Source: Nonomuraea sp. SYSU D8015 (GTDB lineage: Bacteria > Actinomycetota > Actinomycetes > Streptosporangiales > Streptosporangiaceae). From it: a DNA stretch of 64,000 nt. Numbering within the stretch: position 1 is the stretch's first letter; each line of letters begins with the position of its first letter. Location: NCBI RefSeq assembly GCF_008065375.1, contig NZ_VJYI01000023.1, forward strand, positions 1 through 64,000. Reading direction: 5' to 3'. The notes under the pieces were generated by a model that saw only the letters and a program-made list of their open reading frames with translations, searched no databases and was not told the DNA's origin. Made by a program: the position numbers and the translations under genes. This document shows, piece after piece, positions 13,319-21,208 of this stretch.

Positions 13319-13830
13319 TCACCCCTGGCGGAGCCGCCCGTTGACCCACAGGCGCATGCCGAGCGCCTGCGGGTCGCCGACTTCGTCCGGTGTGACGAGC
13401 CAAGGGCCGAGGGGGTTGAAGGCCTCGCAGGACTTCCCCTTGTCCCACTGTCCGCCGCGCTCGTGCTGGAAGGCCCGCTCGCTGACGTCGTCGGCGATCG
13501 TGTACCCCGCTATGACGGCATCGGCATCCTCCGGTGAGTCCAGGTAACGCGCGGTGCCGCCGATGATCACCGCCAGTTCCATCTCGTAGTCGGTCTTGAC
13601 GCTGGTACGCGGGACGAGCACGGTGTCGTCCGGGCCGATCACGGTGTTCGCGGCCTTCATGAATACCACGGGCTCGCCCGGGACCCCGCGCGGGCGCGTT
13701 CGACGCCGCCGCCCGACAGGAACCGGCCGTCGATGTCGGAGGTCAGACGGGACAGGTCGCGGGGTGTGCCATCGGTGCCGAGGACGGCGGGACGCTCGAG
13801 GCCCGCGGGTCCGCCACGCAGGAATCTCAT
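13319..13830 (-). pseudogene. Broken fumarylacetoacetate-hydrolase family gene
   Basis: The start region is good: AGGAGGGGCG then ATG 13830 and MRFLRGGPAGLERPAVLG. That frame runs into a stop just after GVERARAG. The FAH core resumes in another frame at 13669 with VVFMKAANTVIGPDD and continues through YEMELAVIIGG and metal-site/catalytic neighbourhood sequences (DDVSERAFQ, GKSCEAFNP) to VNGRLRQG, then stops about 100 residues early at the GH gene. So there is a frameshift or small deletion plus loss of the 3' part. FAH enzymes act as 2,4-diketo-3-deoxy-L-fuconate hydrolases in the fuconate pathway, which fits the neighbouring dehydratase. Confidence 0.8.
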
Positions 13831-13950
13831 CGCCCCTCCTGGGAGGTGTATCAGGAGGTCACGGCCGACAATGCTGTCGTGGCCGGACCGGGTGTCGCAT
13901 CGGTCTCGTGTCAGGGCCGGCCGGGTGCCGAGGGCGAGGGCGGGGGTCCA

Positions 13951-14670
13951 TCAGGATGGCCGCGTGCCGACGCCGGCGGTCGACGTATCGCTCTGCTGAA
14001 GGTGTGTGCGCAGCCAGCGCTCCGTTGTGCTGACGTGCATGAGCGCCGCGGCCTCGGCCAGCGCGGCGTCCCCTTCGGCCAGCGCTTCGTAGATGGCTTC
14101 GTGTTCGGCGAGCGTGCGGGGGGCGGCATTGTCGTCCACCAGTCCCCGCCACACCCGGGCCCGCAGCGTACGGCCGGCGATGCCTTCCAGCAGGGTCGCC
14201 AGGGTCTGGTTGCCCGTGGCGGCGATGACCGCCCGGTGGAACTCGGCGTCGTGCCGGTTCAGCAGTTCGACGTCGTCACGCGCCTCACGCATGGCGGCGA
14301 GATGCTGCTCGACCTCGCGGAGCTGCTGGGCGGAGATCCGCACCGCGGCCAGCCCGGTGGCGATGGGCTCGAACAGCCGCCGCACCTCGGTGACCTCCAG
14401 GAGCGTGTCGCCCTGGAGCAGTTCGACCGCGCCGCCGACCCCTCCGAGCAGGAGGCTCGGCTCGAGACTGGTCACGTAGGTGCCGTCACCTCGGCGTATT
14501 TCCAGTACCCGGGCGACGACCAGCGCTTTGACGGCCTCGCGCATGAGGTTGCGCGACAGGCCGAGCTCGGTGGCCAGCTGCTGCTCGGGCGGCAGCTTGG
14601 AACCGGGCGGCAGCTCTCCGGACTGGACGAGCTCGCGAATCCGCGTGATGGCCTTGTCGGTCAATGACAT
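13951..14670 (-). CDS. FadR-type GntR transcriptional regulator
   Basis: About 239 residues from ATG 14670; an in-frame upstream ATG at 14751 adds an unlikely 27-residue tail. Residues 1-70 form a winged helix (ITRIRELVQSGELPPGSKLPPEQQLATEL, then SRNLMREAVKAL). Residues 80-230 form the all-helical FCD domain, with conserved acidic and histidine residues (DAEFHRAVIAATGN) that bind metal and a small sugar-acid effector in this family. It is divergent from the fuconate dehydratase operon at 14963 and precedes the broken FAH gene, so it is the probable local regulator. Confidence 0.88.
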   Translation of the reverse strand: MSLTDKAITRIRELVQSGELPPGSKLPPEQQLATELGLSRNLMREAVKALVVARVLEIRRGDGTYVTSLEPSLLLGGVGGAVELLQGDTLLEVTEVRRLFEPIATGLAAVRISAQQLREVEQHLAAMREARDDVELLNRHDAEFHRAVIAATGNQTLATLLEGIAGRTLRARVWRGLVDDNAAPRTLAEHEAIYEALAEGDAALAEAAALMHVSTTERWLRTHLQQSDTSTAGVGTRPS

Positions 14671-14749
14671 CGACGGTCCCCCGGGGCGGTCCGGCCTTCG
14701 GGGAGAGCCGGACGTGGTGATCGGTACGTTCCCGCAGCGTAACAGCGAC

Positions 14750-14898
14750 ATCCCATGCTTGGAAGCAGAGATCCCATGTCTACCTTGATCATCTCCGTGT
14801 GTATCGGATGGCGTCTACGTTTTTACGTGTATCGATACGGGAAGTCCGACGACAAGCCTAGACACGACATCCCCGGGCGCGTATAAATCCATCCCATG
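14750..14898. promoter_or_regulatory. Repeated ATCCCATG boxes and a GTATCGATAC palindrome
   Basis: The gap between the FadR gene and the fuconate dehydratase holds ATCCCATG three times: 14750-14757, 14771-14778 (exactly 21 bp, two helical turns, apart) and 14891-14898. A perfect palindrome GTATCGATAC lies at 14829-14838. They are good candidates for binding by the adjacent FadR-type regulator or another factor. No further gene is seen between 14671 and 14962. Confidence 0.45.
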
Positions 14899-14962
14899 TC
14901 GAAGAATCGACGTCATGCAACGTTGATGCAGACGAAACGCATCTGGGAAAGCGCCGGCCGCC

Positions 14963-16261
14963 GTGACTGAGGTGATCAGCGCCGTCGAGGCGCTGGACGT
15001 CCGGTTCCCCACCTCACGCCAGCTCGACGGCTCCGACGCGATGAACCCCGAACCGGACTACTCCGCCGCCTACGTGACGATCCGCACCAGCACGGGTGGC
15101 GAGGGTTACGGACTCGCGTTCACCGTGGGCCGCGGCAACGACCTCCAGGTCGCCGCCGTGAAGACACTGGCGCCGCTGGTGGTCGGCCTGCCGGTGGAGG
15201 AGGTGCTCGCCGACCTCGGGGCGCTCTCCCGCAGGCTCACCGGTGACAGCCAGTTGCGGTGGCTCGGCCCGGAGAAGGGCACCATCCACATGGCAGTGGC
15301 CGCCATCGACAACGCGATATGGGATCTCTACGGCCGCCGGGAAGGCAAGCCGGTCTGGCGGCTGCTGGCGGAGATGTCCCCGGAGCGGCTCGTCGACCTG
15401 GTCGACTTCCGGTACCTGCAGGACGCGCTGACGCGCGAGGAGGCACTGGCCATTCTCCGGCGTGCCGAGCCTGGCCGGGCCGAGCGGACGCGACACCTGC
15501 TCGCGCACGGGTACCCCGCCTACACCACCACCCCGGGCTGGCTGGGCTACACCGACGACAAACTCACCCGTCTGGCCAAGCAGGCGGTGGCCGAGGGCTT
15601 CACTCAGATCAAACTGAAGGTCGGCGCCGATCAGAAGACCGATCTGCGTCGCCTCGCACTGGCCCGCTCGGCCGTCGGTCCGGACATCCGCATCGCCATC
15701 GACGCCAACCAGGCCTGGGGCGTTCCTCAGGCCATCGAATGGCTTCGGCCGCTCGCGCAGTACGAGCCGTACTGGATCGAGGAGCCCACCTCGCCCGACG
15801 ACATCCTCGGACACGCGGCGATCCGCCAGGCCGTGGCGCCGATGAAGGTGGCGACCGGCGAGCACACCCACAACAAGGTGATGTTCAAGCAGCTGCTCCA
15901 GGCCGGCGCGATCGACATCCTGCAGCTGGACGCGAGCAGGGTGGCGGGCGTCACCGAGAACGTCGCCATCTTGCTGCTGGCCGCGAAGTTCGGCGTCCCG
16001 GTCTGCCCGCACGCCGGCGGCGTCGGGCTGTGCGAGATGGTCCAGCACCTTGCCATGTTCGACTACGTCGCGGTGAGCGGTACCACCGAGGACCGGGTGA
16101 TCGAGTACGTCGACCACCTGCACGAACACTTCACCGACCCGGTCCGGATCAGTGACGGCCACTACCGCGCCCCTGTGGCTCCCGGCATCGGTGCCCAGCT
16201 CCACCCGGAGTCCGTCGCCCGCCACCGCTATCCGGACGGCCCGGAATGGGCGGCCACCTGA
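14963..16261 (+). CDS. L-fuconate dehydratase (enolase superfamily)
   Basis: 432 residues from GTG, cytoplasmic. It should dehydrate L-fuconate to 2-keto-3-deoxy-L-fuconate. Family hallmarks are dense: [17 protein letters not shown] at the start, [11 protein letters not shown], the KLKVG catalytic lysine region, metal ligands in [14 protein letters not shown] and GEHTHN, and [13 protein letters not shown] carrying the catalytic histidine. Length and motif order match the L-fuconate dehydratase group rather than generic mandelate-racemase enzymes. Its stop overlaps the next start (ATGA), so it leads an operon with a broken SDR and an RbsABC-type importer. The neighbouring regulator at 13951 and the GH95 fucosidase at 40457 fit fucose use. 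Confidence 0.93.
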   Translation: MTEVISAVEALDVRFPTSRQLDGSDAMNPEPDYSAAYVTIRTSTGGEGYGLAFTVGRGNDLQVAAVKTLAPLVVGLPVEEVLADLGALSRRLTGDSQLRWLGPEKGTIHMAVAAIDNAIWDLYGRREGKPVWRLLAEMSPERLVDLVDFRYLQDALTREEALAILRRAEPGRAERTRHLLAHGYPAYTTTPGWLGYTDDKLTRLAKQAVAEGFTQIKLKVGADQKTDLRRLALARSAVGPDIRIAIDANQAWGVPQAIEWLRPLAQYEPYWIEEPTSPDDILGHAAIRQAVAPMKVATGEHTHNKVMFKQLLQAGAIDILQLDASRVAGVTENVAILLLAAKFGVPVCPHAGGVGLCEMVQHLAMFDYVAVSGTTEDRVIEYVDHLHEHFTDPVRISDGHYRAPVAPGIGAQLHPESVARHRYPDGPEWAAT

Positions 16262-16626
16262 TGAACGACTCCTGGGAATCCGAGGGCCTGGCCGCGATCG
16301 TCACCGGCGGCGCCTCCGGCATAGGGCCGGCGACCGCGGCGCTCCTCGCCGAGCGGGGCGCACGCGTCGCCTGCCTCGACCTCACGTGCGTCGATCCCGG
16401 CACCGTCGACACCCCCTGGGTCGGCCGGTTGCTGGAGGCGGCGTCCGGCCCGTCCGCGGAACGCCGCGCCCCGGAAGCGCGCCGGCCCACCGGCCGGCTC
16501 GTGACCGCGCAGGAAGTCGCCGCGGCCATCGCGTATCCGGCGAGCCCGCTCGCCGGAGCCACAACAGGAACCGATCTTGCCGTGGACGGCGGCATGAGCG
16601 GCCTGCGCATCCGTCCGCGCAACTGA
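16261..16626 (+). pseudogene. Internally deleted short-chain dehydrogenase (SDR)
   Basis: The frame starts in ATGA overlap with the dehydratase and reads AAIVTGGASGIGPATAALLAERGARVACLDLT, a normal SDR cofactor site. It then jumps to CVDPGTVDTPWV and ends with TGTDLAVDGGMS, a normal SDR tail. About 120 residues between, including the catalytic Ser and YxxxK, are missing with the frame kept. An intact gene here would be expected to oxidise 2-keto-3-deoxy-L-fuconate. About 120 codons remain; an enzyme is very unlikely. Confidence 0.8.
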
Positions 16627-16680
16627 CTCAGCACCCACCGTGTCCCTCGGCGAGACCGAGGTCAGCGGCAAGGAGAACAC

Positions 16681-17757
16681 ATGAAATTCAGGTCGGCAAC
16701 CCTGGCTGGCATCGGCTCCTGCCTGGCCCTTTCCCTCCTCTCGGCCTGCGGTGGCGGCTCCGGCGGCTCCGGCACCGCGGCGACCAACGGCGGCGGCTCC
16801 CCCGTGGTGGGCGTCGACTACCCGCGCTCCGACACCGACTTCTGGAATTCCTACATCAAGTACACCCCCGAGTACGCTAAGGAGCTCGGCCTGGACATCA
16901 AGACCACCAACTCCCAGAACGACGTCGCCAAGCTGACCGCCAACGTGCAGACGTTCATGAGTCAGGGCGTGAAGGGCGTCGCGATGGCACCTCAGGACAC
17001 CGCCGCCATCGCCCCGACCCTCCAGCAACTCGCCGCGAAGAAGATTCCCGTCGTCACCGTCGACACCCGGCCCGACACCGGAGACGTCTACATGGTCGTA
17101 CGGGCCGACAACCGCGCGTACGGCGAGAAGGCCTGCCAGTTCCTCGGCACCAAGCTCGGCGGCAAAGGCAAGGTCGTCATGCTGCAGGGCGACCTCGCCT
17201 CGATCAATGGCCGCGACCGCACCGAGGCCTTCAACGACTGCATGAAGAAGAACTACCCCGGCATCAAGGTCTTCGGGGAGGCCACGAACTGGGACGGCGC
17301 GATCGCCGCGCAGAAGCTGCAGACGGACCTGGTCGCCAACCCCGACATCAAGGGCGTCTACATGCAGTCGAGCTTCGCGCTCGCCGGGACGCTGCAGGTG
17401 CTGCAACAGCGGGGGCTGCTGGTGAAGCCGGACGATCCCAAGCACGTCTTCGTCGTCTCCAACGACGGCATCCCAGAGGAGCTCAAGAACATCGCCGAGG
17501 GCAAGATCGACGCGACCGTCTCGCAGCCGGCCGACCTCTACGCCAAGTACGCCCTGTACTACATCAAAGCCGCGATCGACGGCAAGACGTTCCAGCCGGG
17601 CCCGACCGACCATGACAGCACCATCATCCAGGTCCGCCCGGGCGTGCTGGAGGACCAGCTCTCGGCCCCGCTCGTCACCGCCGACGGCGGTACCTACGGC
17701 GGCGTCAAGAGCCTGAAGAGCGACGACAAGTCCCTGTGGGGCAACAACCTCGGCTGA
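16681..17757 (+). CDS. Sugar ABC transporter substrate-binding lipoprotein (RbsB type)
   Basis: 358 residues, secreted and lipid-anchored. The lipobox LLSAC places the anchor at Cys23, followed by a Gly/Ser linker. The rest is a type I periplasmic-binding fold: VVGVDYPRSDTDFWNSYIKY at the start, GVKGVAMAPQDTAAIAP, VTVDTRPDTGDVYMVV, and a C-terminal PADLYAKYALYYI. It binds a pentose or hexose, probably L-fucose or fuconate-related given the dehydratase upstream. ATG follows AAGGAGA. It forms an importer with the two genes downstream. Confidence 0.88.
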   Translation: MKFRSATLAGIGSCLALSLLSACGGGSGGSGTAATNGGGSPVVGVDYPRSDTDFWNSYIKYTPEYAKELGLDIKTTNSQNDVAKLTANVQTFMSQGVKGVAMAPQDTAAIAPTLQQLAAKKIPVVTVDTRPDTGDVYMVVRADNRAYGEKACQFLGTKLGGKGKVVMLQGDLASINGRDRTEAFNDCMKKNYPGIKVFGEATNWDGAIAAQKLQTDLVANPDIKGVYMQSSFALAGTLQVLQQRGLLVKPDDPKHVFVVSNDGIPEELKNIAEGKIDATVSQPADLYAKYALYYIKAAIDGKTFQPGPTDHDSTIIQVRPGVLEDQLSAPLVTADGGTYGGVKSLKSDDKSLWGNNLG

Positions 17758-17788
17758 CCGGAAGCCGCGAGAGAAGAAGGCGGTTCAT

Positions 17789-19357
17789 ATGGGCGATCGG
17801 GAGCCGGTGACGAGCTCCGGTCCAGCCCCGAGCGGCGGCGGGTGTGCCCCGGCAGGGTCACCCGTCGCCGAGGCTGCGGGGATCACCAAGCGGTTCGGTC
17901 CGACGCTGGCGCTCGACGGCGCAGGGATCACGATCATGCCGGGTGAGACCCACGCGCTCGTGGGGCGCAACGGTGCCGGCAAGTCGACCCTGGTGTCGAT
18001 CCTGACTGGTCTGCAGGAGCCGGATGAGGGGACGCTGACCTTCGGCGGGCAGCCGGCGCCACGGCTCGCCGACCGCGACGCCTGGCGGCAGCGGGTGGCC
18101 TGCGTCTACCAGAAATCGACGATCATCCCCGAGCTGACGGTCGCCGAGAACCTGTTCCTCAACCGGTACAGCCGGGGCCGCGCCGGACTGATCAGCTGGC
18201 GCACGCTCCGCCGCCAAGCCCGGGAACTGCTGGAGAGCTGGTCGGTGGACGTGAGCGCCGGAACCAGGGCGGGAGACCTCACCATCGAGCAGCGGCAGTT
18301 CGTCGAGATCGCCAGGGCGCTGTCGTTCGGCGCGCGCTTCGTCATCCTGGACGAGCCGACGGCCCAGCTGGACGCCGCAGCGATCACCCGGCTCTTCGAC
18401 CGGATCCGTGATCTCCAGCAGCAGGGCGTCACGTTCCTCTTCATCAGTCACCACCTGCAGGAGATCTACGAGATCTGCGACATGGTGACGGTCTTCCGGG
18501 ACGCGCGCCACATCCTCACCGCCGCCGTGAAACGGCTGCCGCGCGCGGAGCTGGTCGCGGCGATGACCGGCGAGGCCGCCACGGCCGCCGGACAGCAGGG
18601 GCGTGAAGCCGTGCGCCGGCCCGGCGACGAGCACGTGCTCAAAGTCGAGGGTCTGTCGGCGGAGGGCGCCTACGACGATGTGTCGTTCCAGGTCCGCGCG
18701 GGTGAGATCGTCGGTCTGGCCGGCGCGGCGAGCAGCGGCCGTACCGAGGTGGCCGAGACGGTCGTCGGCCTGCGCACGGCGGGCGCGGGCACCGTAGAGA
18801 TCGCCGGACAGCGCCCACGGCCCGGCAGCGTGTCCGCGGCCCTGGCGGCCGGTGTCGGTTTCGTCCCGCAGGACCGCCACCATCAGGGCTTCGTGCCCGA
18901 GATGTCCATCGCGGACAACACCACGTTGACGGTTCCCGAACGGCTTGGTCCGTCGGGATTCATCAGCGGGCGTCGCCGGGACGCCCTCGCCCAGTCCATG
19001 ATCGAGCGGTTGACGATCAAGGCTCCAGGACCTGCCCTTCCGGTCTCGGGACTCTCCGGAGGGAACCAGCAGAAAGTCGTGATGGCTCGGGCGATCGCCA
19101 ACGACCCACGGCTGCTCGTCCTCATCAACCCGACCGCCGGCGTCGACGTGCGGTCCAAAGAATTCCTCCTCGACAAGGTCGAGGAGATCGTCCGGTCGGG
19201 CACGGGCGCGCTCATCGCGTCCGACGAGCTGGACGACCTGCGGATGTGCGACCGCGTCCTGGTGATGTTCCAGGGCCGCCTGGTCGCCGAGATGGCCAGC
19301 GGCTGGCACGACCACGACCTCGTGGCCGCCATGGAAGGAGTGGACCTCGATGCATGA
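17789..19357 (+). CDS. Sugar ABC transporter ATP-binding protein, two NBDs (RbsA type)
   Basis: 522 residues. NBD1 has Walker A GRNGAGKST, a signature region near LTIEQRQFVEIARAL and Walker B FVILDEPTAQLD with H-loop ISHH. NBD2 has the degenerate Walker A usual in RbsA (GAASSGRTE) and LSGGNQQKVVMARAI. Its Walker B reads LLVLINPTAGVD, with the usual DEPT replaced by INPT, so NBD2 is likely catalytically dead and NBD1 does the work. It energises uptake with the binding protein upstream and the permease at 19350, whose start it overlaps by 8 bp. Confidence 0.9.
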   Translation: MGDREPVTSSGPAPSGGGCAPAGSPVAEAAGITKRFGPTLALDGAGITIMPGETHALVGRNGAGKSTLVSILTGLQEPDEGTLTFGGQPAPRLADRDAWRQRVACVYQKSTIIPELTVAENLFLNRYSRGRAGLISWRTLRRQARELLESWSVDVSAGTRAGDLTIEQRQFVEIARALSFGARFVILDEPTAQLDAAAITRLFDRIRDLQQQGVTFLFISHHLQEIYEICDMVTVFRDARHILTAAVKRLPRAELVAAMTGEAATAAGQQGREAVRRPGDEHVLKVEGLSAEGAYDDVSFQVRAGEIVGLAGAASSGRTEVAETVVGLRTAGAGTVEIAGQRPRPGSVSAALAAGVGFVPQDRHHQGFVPEMSIADNTTLTVPERLGPSGFISGRRRDALAQSMIERLTIKAPGPALPVSGLSGGNQQKVVMARAIANDPRLLVLINPTAGVDVRSKEFLLDKVEEIVRSGTGALIASDELDDLRMCDRVLVMFQGRLVAEMASGWHDHDLVAAMEGVDLDA

Positions 19358-20396
19358 GACCGCGACCGCGGGCCCGGACGCCACCCCCGGCACGCCGGGA
19401 ACCGGTCCGCCCCCGGCCGGCGGCAACCGGCGGCGGATCGCCTTCGCTCACCTGCGCGATCTGGCGCTCATCCCCGCGATCATCGTCATCGGGGTGGTAG
19501 GACAGTTCGTCAGCCCGGTATTCCTGCAACCCGACAACATCGTCAACATCCTGCAGACCATGTCGGAGATCGCGATATTGGTCCTCGCGCAGACCATGGT
19601 GCTGGTCGTCAAGAAGATGGACCTTTCGCTGGAGTCCACCATGGGGCTGGCGCCCGGGGTGGCCGCCTGGCTCACCGTGTCCGCGGGTGCGGGGCACGGC
19701 CTGGGCCTGCTTCCGGGCGCCTGGGCTGTTCCTGTCACCCTCGCTGTCGGTCTGCTGGTGGGCGTCGTCAACGCGCTGCTCATCATCCGGTTCGGGCTCA
19801 ACGGCTTCATCCTCACGCTCGGCATGCTCATCGTGCTGCGAGGCATGCTGACTGGGATCTCCGGAGGGCAGACGTTCTTCCAGCTCCCCGAATCGATGAT
19901 GTATCTCGGCACGGCCCTGTGGCTCGGGGTGCCCGCCTCCATCTGGATCTGCCTGGCGCTGTTCGCGATCGGGATCGTGGTGCTGGGCTTCACCGGCTTC
20001 GGCCGGTCGCTGTACGCCATCGGCGGCAACGTCAACGCCGCGAAGGCGGCCGGCATCCGCACCGATCGAGTGCTGGGGATCGTCATCGTCACGGCCAGCG
20101 TCCTGGCCGCGCTCAGCGGATTGCTGCTGTCCGGCCGGCTGGCCTCTGTCGCCTCCGCCCAGGGCAACGGTTACATCTTCACGGTCTTTGCCGCCGCTGT
20201 CATCGGCGGCATCAGCCTGAACGGCGGGAAGGGAACGATCTTCGGAGCCTTCACCGGCGTCCTGCTCCTCTACCTGATCCAGAACGTGCTCACCCTCGCG
20301 GGCGTCCCCGCCCAGTGGATAGGCGCCCTCAACGGCGCGATCATCATCATCGCCCTGGTCATCTCCCGCATAACCGGAGGAAAGGTCCAAGAATGA
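19350..20396 (+). CDS. Sugar ABC transporter permease (RbsC type)
   Basis: 348 residues with 8-10 membrane helices. A Pro/Gly-rich cytoplasmic start is followed by LALIPAIIVIGVVGQFVSP. The family motif ESTMGLAPGVAAWL-type loop and the EAA-like stretch GRSLYAIGGNVNAAKAAGI, which contacts the ATPase, are both present. GGISLNGGKGTIFGAFTGV is the conserved late loop. It is translationally coupled to the ATPase and completes a one-permease (homodimer) importer in the fuconate operon. Confidence 0.9.
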   Translation: MHETATAGPDATPGTPGTGPPPAGGNRRRIAFAHLRDLALIPAIIVIGVVGQFVSPVFLQPDNIVNILQTMSEIAILVLAQTMVLVVKKMDLSLESTMGLAPGVAAWLTVSAGAGHGLGLLPGAWAVPVTLAVGLLVGVVNALLIIRFGLNGFILTLGMLIVLRGMLTGISGGQTFFQLPESMMYLGTALWLGVPASIWICLALFAIGIVVLGFTGFGRSLYAIGGNVNAAKAAGIRTDRVLGIVIVTASVLAALSGLLLSGRLASVASAQGNGYIFTVFAAAVIGGISLNGGKGTIFGAFTGVLLLYLIQNVLTLAGVPAQWIGALNGAIIIIALVISRITGGKVQE

Positions 20397-20499
20397 CCAT
20401 GGGAGGCGTCGGTCTCCGGTCGCCAGGCGGTGGCGGCACACGGCCCACCGGCCCTAGTGCTTGATCGCCTCCACCGTGCACGATGAGCATCGATCGTTG

Positions 20500-21120
20500 G
20501 GAACGCTCGGCGACCGTGGGCTCGATGGGGAGGGCAGGACCCGCACCATCTGGCTGGCCATCCCTCCGGCCAGCCGACGCCTCACCGACATGCAGCTCGG
20601 CCTCGTCGCCAGCGTCGTCGACGCCGCCGCCCGCGCCGGCCTCGACGTCCTGCCGTCCCCTCCGGCGGCGAGCTCGGCCGCACCAGCCGCCCCGAGGAGA
20701 TGTCAGGGGTCGACATCGACTACGAGACGCTCGTCGCCCAATGCATGCACCACCTGGCCGGCCTGGGCCACCGCCGCGTCGCCCTGGTCAACCGCTCCGC
20801 CGGACTGGTGGTCGCCGGGTACGGCCCCGGCTGCCGGGGCCCAGGCGGGTTTCGCACATGCCATGGCCGAACGCGACCTGGGAGGCGTGCGGACATGCTG
20901 TGCCGACGACGCGTAGTCCGGGGTGTCCTGCGTCGAGTCAGGGCGGAGAGCCCTGCACCCGCCGCTCACCGCCGCCGACGTACCCGCCGCCGAGCTCGGC
21001 GCCCCGGCCGTGGAGCTGCTCATCCAGCGCATCGCCGATCCCGCCACCCGGCACCGCCATGTCCTCGTCGCCCCACCGATCTCCCTGCGCGGAAGGACCG
21101 GACCCGCACGTGCGCGCTGA
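20500..21120 (+). pseudogene. LacI-family regulator remnant, frameshifted
   Basis: No DNA-binding helix is left. Fragments of the effector domain appear in order in different frames: TRTIWLAIPPASRRLTDMQLG with VVDAAARAGLDVLP (frame 1), VDIDYETLVAQCMHHLAGLGHRRVALVNRSAGLVV (another frame), then RALHPPLTAADVPAAELGAPAVELLIQRI with a RHVLVAPPISLRG end. This is a LacI/GalR regulator that lost its N-terminus and gained at least two frameshifts. It follows the fuconate importer, so it may once have controlled it. Confidence 0.75.
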
Positions 21121-21156
21121 TCGGCGGACTGGACGAAAAGGGGAGGCCCCGGACGT

Positions 21157-21190
21157 GGCCGGCGTGGCCCCGATCGGGGCCACGCCGGCC
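21157..21190 (-). terminator. Perfect 15-bp hairpin after the ThuA-DUF1080 gene
   Basis: GGCCGGCGTGGCCCC and its exact complement flank a GATC loop, 19 bp past the stop codon of the leftward gene at 21209. It is a very stable GC-rich terminator, and being symmetrical could also end rightward transcripts through the LacI remnant. Confidence 0.85.
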
Positions 21191-21208
21191 GTCATGTCAG
21201 AGATGGCC

